Shown: positions 49,771-64,000 of the stretch, piece after piece
Numbering within the stretch: position 1 is the first letter of the stretch
Layout: the number at the start of each line of letters is the position of its first letter
From: Klebsormidium nitens
Lineage: Eukaryota > Streptophyta > Klebsormidiophyceae > Klebsormidiales > Klebsormidiaceae
DNA length: 64,000 nt
NCBI GenBank assembly: GCA_000708835.1
Contig: DF237122.1
Coordinates: forward strand, 2,151 to 66,150
Direction: 5' to 3'
Notes under the pieces: generated by a model
Databases searched by the model: none
Told to the model about the DNA's origin: nothing
Seen by the model: the letters and a program-made list of their open reading frames with translations, nothing else
Program-made: the position numbers and the translations under genes

Positions 49771-50757
49771 ATGGCGGGCCGGGACGATGGGGAAGTAACT
49801 GATGCTGCGGCGGCTGCTGGAAAGCGACGCAGAATTGACGAGAGCGGGCAAGCGGATCCCCCAAGCTCTTCAGCAGCCAACGGGATGGCTGCGCTCACAG
49901 CTCAACTTGGAGTACTCAAGAGTGTCATGGTCATCAAAGACGCGGAGTTGAATGCTCAGAGGGAAGAGCTTGAACGATTGCAAACAGCTCTGGAGCGAAC
50001 GAGATTGAAACTGGCGGAAGCAACAGCAGCCAGTGCGCGCAGAGTCGATGATGGGGCTCGTTTTCACTTTGTTTTGGCAGGGACAGGGCAAACAGGTTCG
50101 ATCCCGCGGAGCTTTCTGGCATCAGAACCAGACTCACTTCTCAACAAGATGTACAATGGTGAGTGGGATTATGCGCGGGACGATCAGGGTCGGGCGTTAA
50201 TCAATTGTCACCCGCAACGGTGGGCCGCAATCCTAGAGCATCTGTCAACGGGGACGGTTCCTAGGGTCCTAGATCAGCAGTTGCTGGATCAGGCTCGGCA
50301 CTGGAATTTAGTGCGGCTCGTCCAGGCAATGGAAGATTCAACTCCGGGGGTCACTGTGACAAACCATCCTGATGGCGAAAGCTGCACCGTGCGGTGTAGG
50401 TTCACATCAGTTATGAAGCACCTTACTACGGTCGACAAGGTGTTGAGCCTTACCTTCTGCTTTCTTCATTATCAACTTTGGTCCTTGGACATCACAACAC
50501 AAGGGATTAGTCTTTCTGCCATGGCTTCAAGTTATGGGGAAAGTCCCCCTAGCTTCAAAGCTGAAGCCAAGGTAAAGGTGCTTCTACGAGGAACAGTTCT
50601 TGAAGACTTCATCAGGGGCCTTAGATACGATCAGATGTGGAATATGGGAGTTCACTTTGGAAATTGGGGGTATAGTTGTCACGAGTTGGTCACCGAACCT
50701 CTTGCAGTCGTGCATGACCAACTTCTCGTTCAAGTTGAGATTTATCTTATCAAGTAA
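49771..50757 (+). CDS. BTB/T1-domain protein with coiled coil (paralogue 2)
   Basis: Single-exon gene, 328 residues. The layout matches the gene at 33635-34741: a basic GKRRRIDE near residue 17 as a possible nuclear signal, a shorter coiled coil (about 40-90), and a T1-type BTB domain at 97-190 (FHFVLAGTGQTGSIPRSFL, then LLNKMYNGEWDYARDDQGRA, then CHPQRWAAILEHLSTG). A beta-rich C-terminal region ends in HDQLLVQVEIYLI. The BTB region is much better conserved between the two than the C-terminal region, as expected if the C-terminal part selects partners. The likely role is as an oligomeric adaptor, perhaps for cullin-3; this is inference. The ATG at 49771 (CTGCATGGCGG) is preferred over the earlier in-frame 49681 because it matches where paralogue 1 starts. 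Confidence 0.82.
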   Translation: MAGRDDGEVTDAAAAAGKRRRIDESGQADPPSSSAANGMAALTAQLGVLKSVMVIKDAELNAQREELERLQTALERTRLKLAEATAASARRVDDGARFHFVLAGTGQTGSIPRSFLASEPDSLLNKMYNGEWDYARDDQGRALINCHPQRWAAILEHLSTGTVPRVLDQQLLDQARHWNLVRLVQAMEDSTPGVTVTNHPDGESCTVRCRFTSVMKHLTTVDKVLSLTFCFLHYQLWSLDITTQGISLSAMASSYGESPPSFKAEAKVKVLLRGTVLEDFIRGLRYDQMWNMGVHFGNWGYSCHELVTEPLAVVHDQLLVQVEIYLIK

Positions 50758-51866
50758 GGAATCTTTGCGAGCTCGTAATGGCTTCGATTTAGTCCGAGGA
50801 GGCCAACGGCAAACGGGACAAACTTGCAAGATGAGCCTAAAATGGAGAGTAGAATGACCAGAGACAGGATTTCCATTGTTTTAGACATGAAAGGTGCTCT
50901 TCGAGCTAGATCTGATGATAAATGGTCTCATGGAACTACTCCTGATTCATTGACAGCTTCCTACATCACTTGCATCCAGCTCTTCTCCGGGACGCAGACT
51001 TCCTTCATGCGGCTTCTGGTGATCCGACAGATGCTGTAGAGATGCTTCATCATGCAATGATTCAACTGGACATGCACGAGTCCCCATATGTGTAGGTGGC
51101 TTCATGAGTCAAAACCACTCTCATGCATTGTGGATCATCTCGCAGATCCCTCGTAGAGTACGTGTGGGTTATGATCTCTCCACACCCTGACATCATGCAA
51201 TACGAATTTATTCTCTCTTAATGTATTGATTCTTACTACCTTGGAACCGCAAGAACTGAGGCCTGCTTCCGCGGCTCTGCCATTTGCAAAGTTGTAATCA
51301 TGTATGAGCACACGTACACGCCCAGTTACAAAGGATGTCATCTCGAAGCTGCACATAACAAGAATAGCACACGCTTGAGTCCAGTAGCTTCCTCGGAGTC
51401 GGGTATAGCGAAGCAGCCATGACCCTTGCAATTGACCATGCACATGAATCCGACTATGTCAATACTTCCTTGACGGGGTTTTAAATGCATATAACCATAG
51501 ATATTACCTATACCTAGCCCATTCATGCGATACACACGCTCTCAGCGATCGCACAAAGCTCGGGACTTTCTTTGAACGTGAGCTCGATGCTAACTCTCAA
51601 AAACAGAATTTGTCGGAATAGATGAAACAATGGAAAAGGAACAAACAGAAAATGAATCACGACCATCAGCCTGCACTTTCTCAAGCATCCACACTACAAC
51701 CACTCCCGGGCACAAGTCACCCCTACGCTTCATCAAACACAAGTTCTCACCCAGCCAAAACAGCCACTTCTCGATCGCACATCTTCCTGTCCCTGTTAAC
51801 AGCCACGTCTCTGATGGACAGCCACTTCTTTGCCTACTCGAAACGACACCAACCGTTCTCCCCAAT
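50758..51866. other. convergent intergenic region, GCATGC-rich
   Basis: Holds the 3' ends of BTB paralogue 2 (+) and the poly(A)-binding protein gene (-). A roughly 39-codon + frame ending in TAG at about 51094 (ADFLHAASGDPTDAVEML) looks protein-like and may be a transposon or gene relic. No gene is supported. Confidence 0.4.
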
Positions 51867-58017
<6,151 letters not shown>

Positions 58018-58353
58018 GTAATACCCGTACGACCAAGGTATGATTCCGAATGCTCGAAAAACACATTTATTTTAGCGAATGCGAGCCCAAATCATGTATT
58101 ATTTTCCACTTTCCGACCCTAAATCCGAATCGGTAAGAGGTACCCGGGTACCCATGCTTTCAGAGCGTCTGGCGGTATCCGGTACGTACCGGAGACCTAA
58201 ACGGCCTTGAAAAGTGCTTTCCGAACGAGTTTTAGCAATTATTTTCGCTTTCCGAAAAAGCAGAATCCGACTGCTTATCCGGAGTTGTCAACTTTCCGAA
58301 TGCAAATAATTATTTATTTATTCGGAATCATACCTTGGCAGTACGGGTATACC
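58018..58353. mobile_element. MITE-like element with about 35-bp terminal inverted repeats
   Basis: The left end, GGTAATACCCGTACGACC followed by AAGGTATGATTCCGAA (58018-58051), is matched by the reverse complement of 58321-58353 (GGTATACCCGTACTGCC then AAGGTATGATTCCGAA) with one indel and two mismatches. The 336-bp body has no coding frame and includes GGTACCCGGGTACC and CCGGTACGTACCGG palindromes. The size and missing transposase fit a MITE. Target duplications are unclear; a TA next to both ends is possible. Confidence 0.75.
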
Positions 58354-58607
58354 TATTGCACCTTTGAGCAGGCCATAATCGACCAGCAGACTTGAGAGAG
58401 ACTTGCTCATGAGCAATGCGAAAGCTTGCTTGCTTGCTTGAGTTGGCTGCCCGCGAGCTGGCAACGTACCAGCCTTCAGAATCAGATGTGAATTGGCTTT
58501 CTTCCCCTGGTATCGCTTGAGCTTTTGGCTTGGAAAGCTTCTGTCAAGGAGCGGGTAAGGTCCAGGCAGGGCCCGCGGTGTTCTTTAAGGCCCAGGGGAC
58601 ACTTCAA

Positions 58608-61600
58608 ATGGACGGCCTAATGACGGAGTTTGCCAGCTGCGTCGTGCAGGCGCTGCGGATGGGCCCGGAGCACGAGGTTGCAAGCATCATTAAAGAAACA
58701 ATCAACCTGCTCAAGCTGCGCATCAGCGCTGGTTTTGCGAACGGCTTTGCGCTGGCGCCGGGGCAGGGGGGGCCTGTTCTCCAGGGCGGGGCCAGCCCTT
58801 ACTTAACCCAGACGCTAACCGGCTTTGAGGTGTGCGAAGATGGCAGGGCAGCCAAGCGCCGGAAAGTCATGCGGTGCTCGGTGCAGGAGTGTGAGGAGCA
58901 GCCGACACATGGGTGGTACCTTGTGAAGCCAATTGCGTGCAAGAATCATGCGGATGCGGGGATGGATGAGTACGAGCCCCGGAAGCGGTGTAACATCATC
59001 AAGGACCATCAGACAATCAGCCAGTGCAAGAAGCAGCCAACTTATGGGTGGCCAGGATTCAGGTGGGTGGGTGCATCTCCGGTATCAGCATTTTAATAGC
59101 TGCCTTCAGCATTCCCTGATTCTAGCTGTGGATGTAGGTTTTGGTTTTGAAGAGGTCCTTTGGATACGGGTAGCTCAGGGCAAGCTTTGCACCAGCTTCT
59201 TGGGGTAGACTCAAAACTTCTTTCGCCTGACTCCACTTCCGACCTCCGGTCTTGGGGCAGAATTTGGATTTGTTGGCCAAGATTGGAGTATCTTCAAGGA
59301 AGTGCAGTCAGAGGTTGTGTGGTTGGAATGATGAAACTGCGGTCCACAATTGCCAGTTTTGTTGATAGGACCCCATTCAGTCTGAGCGGCAGTAATGTTG
59401 ACGGCAGTGAGAGTCCACAACAAGAAGGTTACCTGCTGAGAGTTCGATGGACGTTCATAGTCTTTGGGTCCACATACTCTCAAGGCAATATTAATCCTGG
59501 CGCCCTCGTTCCCTGCTCAGTCATTCGCAATATCCGGGCTCAAGGACCAAGTATAATTCGGCACAAATTCTGACACACTCAAAATCAGTTTCGCCTGTCC
59601 TCCTTCCAGGCCTGTGGCATGCCGCACTCATGCCGAGCCTGGCATGGAGGACGTTGTGAGCAAGCGGTGCAACTTTGTGGACGCCAGCGGGGTGCAGTGC
59701 GATAAGCATCCGAGCTTCGGACATGCGGGCGAACTGCGGACCGTAAGTTTGTGATTCCTTGTTGTCCGTGCCGATTAACTTGCAACATGTTTTGTAATCT
59801 GGGGCTCGAAGTTATAGGAAGATACTACTGGCTGCCAAATCTGATCTGCGCAAGGAACAATAAGAAAGGGACTCATTGTTACAGGCACTGAGATAATATT
59901 GCCAATGATTCTTTCATGTAAGGTCATTTCTGTGATCTGTAGCGTACTTGACAATGAGCCCCCCTACTTGTAATAAATCCCGAGGCGGGATTCCAACAAA
60001 GCTATCCCAACGGATCGCAAAAAGCCTACGCTCGCCCAATCACTTGCTTTTGTCGATTCGACATCCTGGATTGGACATACTTTTCTTTTGCGCTTTCTGC
60101 GCTACTAGTCGATAATACATGCTAGATTTTTGTACCCCCCCAAATTGCTTCCTGAGCGTCATTCTCGATACCTTCCCCTCTCACAGCGCTGCTTTCAGTA
60201 CTTAAGCCGAGACCCTGTCCTCTTCCCCCTTCTTGCACTCCTAGATGAAATCTCACACGAAATACATCCTTCCACCCCCCATAATCGTCATCTCTGCCCT
60301 TTTCCACCATACAGCGCTGCCGTCAGCACGCCGAGACCCTGTCCTCTTCCCCCCTCAGGCGCTCCTTAACGAGAGCTCACACGAAGTCATCCTCCACCCC
60401 CCTAAATGTCACACGGACCGTTATCCTCTGCCTCTTTCCCCCTTGCAGCGCTCCCGTCAGCACGCCGAGTCCTGTCCTCTTTCCCCCTCCGGGACTCCTC
60501 AATAAAACTTCACACGACATCCTCCTTCCACCCCCATCATCTCATGCTGACCCCCTTGGGCGCTCCTTCACCAGATTTCACACGAAATTTTCCTTCCACG
60601 CCCCACATATCATACTCACCGTCATTCGCTGCCCCTTTCCCCCTTGCAGCGCTGCCGCCAGCACGCGGAGACCGGCATGGACCTCGCGCGCCAGCTTTGC
60701 ACCACGGACGGCTGCGAGAAGCGCCGGCGCTACGGCTGGGCGATGAAGAAGCCGATCAAGTGCCGGGAGCACGCCGAGACGGGGATGGAGAACGTCATCC
60801 CGTACGAAAAGTGCCAGGGCTCGGACGGCGACGACGTGTGTACGAAGCGTCCGAATTACGGGTGGCCGGGGCAGAAGAAGCGCACGCACTGTAAGGCGCA
60901 CTGCCAACCGGGGATGGAGGATTTGAACAACAGAAAGTGCGGGTGCCCGGACGGGACCATGGTGGGTTGCAAGCTGCGGCCGAAGTTCGGGTTCCCAGGT
61001 GAGCGGTTCGAAGATTCGGGGGCCGACTTCGCTTCAGGTTTGACATTAACTGAGAGTGCGTTTTCGGATTCAGATTCGGACTCTGGGTTTTGGGGCAGGG
61101 TCATAGTTTCGCGTTGAGGTTCTACGTGAGGTTCGGTGCCTAGGGCTAGGATCGACTTCCAGATTGCCTTCCTATGGCCTTTGTTTCTTGGTACGGTAGA
61201 TTTGCGTAGCAGCGATTGTCGGATAGCTTGCATTGTAAAGGTGAAGAGACGATGAGTTTCTGTCACTCCTGGCCTCACGTCACACGAAGTTGAGAGGGCG
61301 GACTCGGCCTCGTGCTACGTTCTCTCTTCCTCCCTCTCCTGCTTTTCGTCGTCCTCTGAAAGAGTACTTTTCGATTGTGTAGGCGAGAAGGCGTCCCGGT
61401 GCAAGGCCCACGCAGAAGAGGGCATGGTCGACGTGGGGCACGCTAAGTGCGAGATCGCGGGTTGCATGAAACGAACACAATATGGGTGGGCGGGGGGCGC
61501 ATCCAAACCCACCCGGTGCAAAGGCCACACCGAACCTGGCATGGTAGACTTGACGAAACGGGTGTGCGCGTTTGACGGGTGTAAGGGGAAAGTTGTCACG

Positions 61601-61747
61601 GGCCCCCCGAAAGAGACAAGCTGGCGGTGCGAGGCGCATGCAGAGCGGCAGTCGGTGCGCGTGTTGGAGCTGCGGGCGAAGGCGGGGCTTGAGGCGCAAC
61701 CGGCGGCCGGGACGCCGGCTGGGTTTGTGATGGGCGCGGTCGGCTGA
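58608..61747 (+). CDS. EsV-1-7 cysteine-rich repeat protein, eight repeats
   Basis: Four exons, 58608-59062, 59610-59742, 60650-60998 and 61383-61747, join in phase for 433 residues. A helical N terminus (about 1-70, FASCVVQALRMGPEHEV and IIKETINLLKLRI) and a basic AAKRRKV precede eight repeats of the EsV-1-7 type, C-x4(to 11)-C-x15(to 17)-C-x2-H-x12. Examples are CSVQEC...C-KN-H-ADAGMDEYEP and CTTDGC...YGWAMKKPIKC-RE-H-AETGM. The shared core YGW and H-AE-GM are plain in most copies; repeat 8 is decayed after its histidine. Introns cut inside repeats. The family was named from an Ectocarpus virus gene and includes brown-algal IMMEDIATE UPRIGHT, a developmental regulator. The Cys/His spacing suggests zinc binding, and molecular function is not established. 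The start is the first ATG (CAAATGG); the frame upstream has none. Confidence 0.85.
60160..60649 (+). repeat. tandem array of exon 3 acceptor copies in EsV-1-7 intron 2
   Basis: Acceptor-like CAG followed by CGCTGC/CGCTCC and TCAGCACGCCGAG-like sequence occurs at 60184-60186, 60312-60314 and 60446-60448, before the real one at 60647-60649 (TTGCAG|CGCTGCCGCCAGCACG). Each copy also carries CCTGTCCTCTTCCCCC and TCACACGA-ATCCTCCA phrases. Units are about 128-134 bp, with one truncated copy between the third and the real acceptor. Confidence 0.85.
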
Positions 61748-63030
61748 TGCCGGGAGGTCGGGTACTGTTCGGGCTGATTTTTTTTTGACACCGTAGTGTT
61801 GAACAGATTGAGTAAGAGGCTCACGTCATCGTTGCTCACGATGTCTTCTTCGTGAGGGCTCTGTCACGAAGCCGTTGTGGAATCTGTCCGCACTGCATTT
61901 CTGCAGATAAGAGTGCGGTTCCTCTCTGCTTCAACGTATATAATCCTTGCTGCACAGCCAGGTTTTCGGACACACCTGTCAAGCCCAAAAAGTTTTGCTA
62001 GCCATGGCTGCATTTATGATATGCAGGGACATGCATATCTATTCGTATTTCGACCGAGTTACTATGCGCCTGGCGTATCTGAACCTACGTGTGCGGCTGG
62101 CCAGTGCATCTAATCAAGAGCTCTAGACTCAATGCATGTGTGTTCGACTGAGTATACCTATATGGACTGCATGAACCAGGATTCCGATCGCACCCTTATG
62201 CATAAGCTACCTCAACGTGATCAAGGCATGATCATTGTTTCATGCATGGTTGAGCGGATTAGCTATGCACTGAGATTGTCACGTTCCTTTCACATGGTGC
62301 AAATGCATGATGCAGCCGAGCTGAGCGATCATGCATGAAAACACTGAGTTTTATGTGCATCCATACGACGGTTTGCATATGTATTTATGCAAGATCTTCT
62401 GATCTGCGCGGATAAAACATGTCCGCGTCTGTGAATCTCGAAACATGAACTGACGGTTGTCGCAATTTCATCTTCGTAGAACAATCGATTACGAGATGCA
62501 GGAGTTGCCGAACCTTAGGTTAGATTCCAAGCTTCGTGAAGATAAGCTCAAATAGACTATCAATGTTTTTCATAGGTAAAGTTTGCGCCCTAACTAAGTT
62601 TGACTAAGCCTAAATGTAGAGCCTGAACGTAGATGCCTCTTAGGTCGAGGTTTGCGCTTCTTAAGGAGCCTTACAGGACTGATATTGGTTAACGTGCAGA
62701 ACCGATACTCTTGGACAAGTTTGGTCCAGTCTGCTCCCTTGCGTCTTTCTCAGCGACATGTATTTGACATGAACGCAAAAGTGGTAAGATGCACTTGTTT
62801 GTCAAAGGGACTAGGTAATCTACCAAAAGAACAATTGGGGTCTGGACGCCTGTGACCGTCCCCAGGAGCCTGCTCCGCTGATGCGGAGCATAACCTTCTA
62901 CAAGCTGCATCGTCTGAGGAACTTTCAAAACCTGCAGCGGAGGTGACGCCTAGCGGACTCAACCCCTCGCAAGCGCAACCAGTCCCCGAATGGGCACCAA
63001 ACACCCAAGTATAACCGAACGCTGTACATT
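61748..63030. other. convergent intergenic region, partly GCATGC-rich
   Basis: Contains the 3' ends of the two converging EsV-1-7 genes. About 61.98-62.45 kb has the AT-richer ATGCAT texture. No coding frame with support was seen. Confidence 0.4.
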
Positions 63031-63333
63031 TTACATTGTCACCCCATCAGCTACTTCGTTCAACTCCAGTGGACCCGCGAAATCTGCATCCTCTCCCATC
63101 TCAAGCGCCTCTTGCGGTTGCGCTACGGCCCCCGATCTCTGTTTCTTGGCGGTCCCCGGATCCTTCTTCGCGGCAGCCCCGCTCGCCTTCCGTTTCCGAA
63201 CCATCCCCTCTTCTTTGTGCAGCTCGCACCGCTGCGCGCAGTCCCTCCCAAAGGCAAATTCGGGAGCTCGGTAGCAGTCGCCGAAGTTGCAGCGTTTGGT
63301 CACGATGTCCTCCATGCCCGGCTCCGCGTGGAT
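63031..63333 (-). CDS. EsV-1-7 repeat protein, last exon of a second gene (partial)
   Basis: A minus-strand exon begins after a TTTTCCCAG acceptor at 63334 and encodes 100 residues to a TAA. It opens in mid-repeat with IHAEPGMEDIVTKR, then one complete repeat C-NFGD-C...FAFGRDCAQR-C-EL-H-KEEGMVRKR. It ends in a Lys/Arg-rich stretch (KRKASGAAAKKDPGTAKKQR, probably nuclear targeting) and an acidic tail. The incoming phase is 0 and the first Ile must be the second residue between a Cys in the previous exon and His. Upstream exons were not found in the remaining 670 bp and are probably past the window. It is a tail-to-tail neighbour of the eight-repeat gene, so local duplication is likely. Confidence 0.78.
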   Translation of the reverse strand: MHAEPGMEDIVTKRCNFGDCYRAPEFAFGRDCAQRCELHKEEGMVRKRKASGAAAKKDPGTAKKQRSGAVAQPQEALEMGEDADFAGPLELNEVADGVTM

Positions 63334-64000
63334 CTGGGAAAATTACGTTCAACTCGGACATCAGTTCGGACGGCCGCAATGTTTTGCAAGCTCGCGAGAG
63401 GGATTATTGGTCGATGCAACTGTGCTATTAAAAGGCTGGGTTGGAGGGGGAGATATCGTACAATTGCCAAGGCAGGCATCGATGGATGAGGAAGGGGGTG
63501 AAGCGTTTGGCATAGGAAATTGGGCGCTCGTTATGCCTCAACTCAGCTGATTATGAACACAAACGAAGCTTGAGGTTTAGGGTCAGAATATCGTGTGGAG
63601 GAGAGGTCTTCAGGCACAGCGAGTCTGCCTCCTAAAAGCACGTGGGTTGTAGTCCTAGAAATCTATCTCAAGAACGACTTCCAGAGAACGAGAACTTTGT
63701 TGGTGAATTTCTCTCCAAATGAAACAAAGCTTGACAGAGCTTATCTGAACAGGCAGAATTAACCAATCTACGAGGGTGCCGATGAGAACAGGCAGTGAGG
63801 GGAGGTCAATTTATGGCTAGACCCCCTGCGATGCGTTGGATGCCCAGCTGTAATCCTGTTGTTCGAAATTGACCCGACCATCGTCGGGATAAGTCACAAG
63901 AAAGACATATATATTCCTCACACCCAAGTAGTTTATCGAGCAGCGAGTGAAGGGCAGGAAAAGGAAACAGAAAGCCGAAAGCGAGAGCGCAGAGACGATG
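63334..64000. other. intron or upstream part of the second EsV-1-7 gene
   Basis: No frame encoding an EsV-1-7 repeat was found on the minus strand here, so this is best read as intron of the partial gene. The last bases form an ATG on the + strand (63998-64000) after a purine-rich leader, which might start another gene beyond the window. Confidence 0.35.

Noticed and set aside
58608-61747. Reading the EsV-1-7 region as an integrated giant-virus fragment
   Set aside because: The gene has three spliceosomal introns, flanking genes are normal host genes, and no other viral gene is present.

Overview
This is a stretch of a nuclear genome from a photosynthetic eukaryote, most likely a green (streptophyte/charophyte-type, Klebsormidium-like) alga. 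The reasoning is inference: genes are split by many short GT-AG introns (roughly 100-1350 bp). There is a chloroplast sensor kinase and a plant-type SKA2, but also a B12-pathway GTPase (MMAA/MeaB type) that land plants are not known to keep, and cysteine-rich EsV-1-7 repeat proteins, a family with a patchy distribution among algae and algal viruses. All exon models were built by hand from splice sites, reading phase and protein logic; none was checked by alignment.

Layout. 1-721: 3' end of a His/Pro/Gly-rich protein gene (+). 722-4094: gene-poor. 4095-5423: small heat-shock protein with a heat-shock promoter (+). 7312-11287: three-exon gene for a 924-residue, probably disordered protein (-). 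13340-18372: eight-exon DEAD-box RNA helicase of the DBP2/RH20 type (-). 19065-20898: type I membrane protein with a Pro/Ser/Ala-rich ectodomain (+). 21.9-24.1 kb: transposon-like, GGTACC-rich DNA. 24137-26306: mitochondrial carrier (-). 27139-32769: chloroplast sensor kinase (+), interrupted by an assembly gap. 33635-34741 and 49771-50757: two paralogous intronless BTB/T1-domain proteins, 15 kb apart on opposite strands. 35340-37230: SKA2-like kinetochore protein (+). 38336-44161: eight-exon unrecognised 646-residue protein (-). 46395-49097: methylmalonyl-CoA mutase-associated GTPase (-). 51867-57524: nine-exon poly(A)-binding protein (-). 58608-61747: EsV-1-7 protein with eight repeats (+). 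63031-63333: last exon of a second EsV-1-7 gene (-), converging on the first.

The genes do not form a pathway. They are a typical mix of housekeeping genes (mRNA binding, RNA helicase, kinetochore, mitochondrial transport, chaperone, plastid redox signalling) and lineage-specific ones. Two gene pairs are divergent and could share promoters: helicase with membrane protein, and carrier with sensor kinase.

Two things stand out. First, the EsV-1-7 gene, where eight Cys/His repeats are spread over four exons and a second family member lies next door. Second, a recurrent structural pattern: in four separate genes an intron carries tandem copies of sequence next to a splice site, sometimes including the exon edge itself, which leaves decoy acceptors or dead pseudo-exons (EsV-1-7 intron 2, SKA2 intron 3, PABP intron 8, membrane-protein intron 2).
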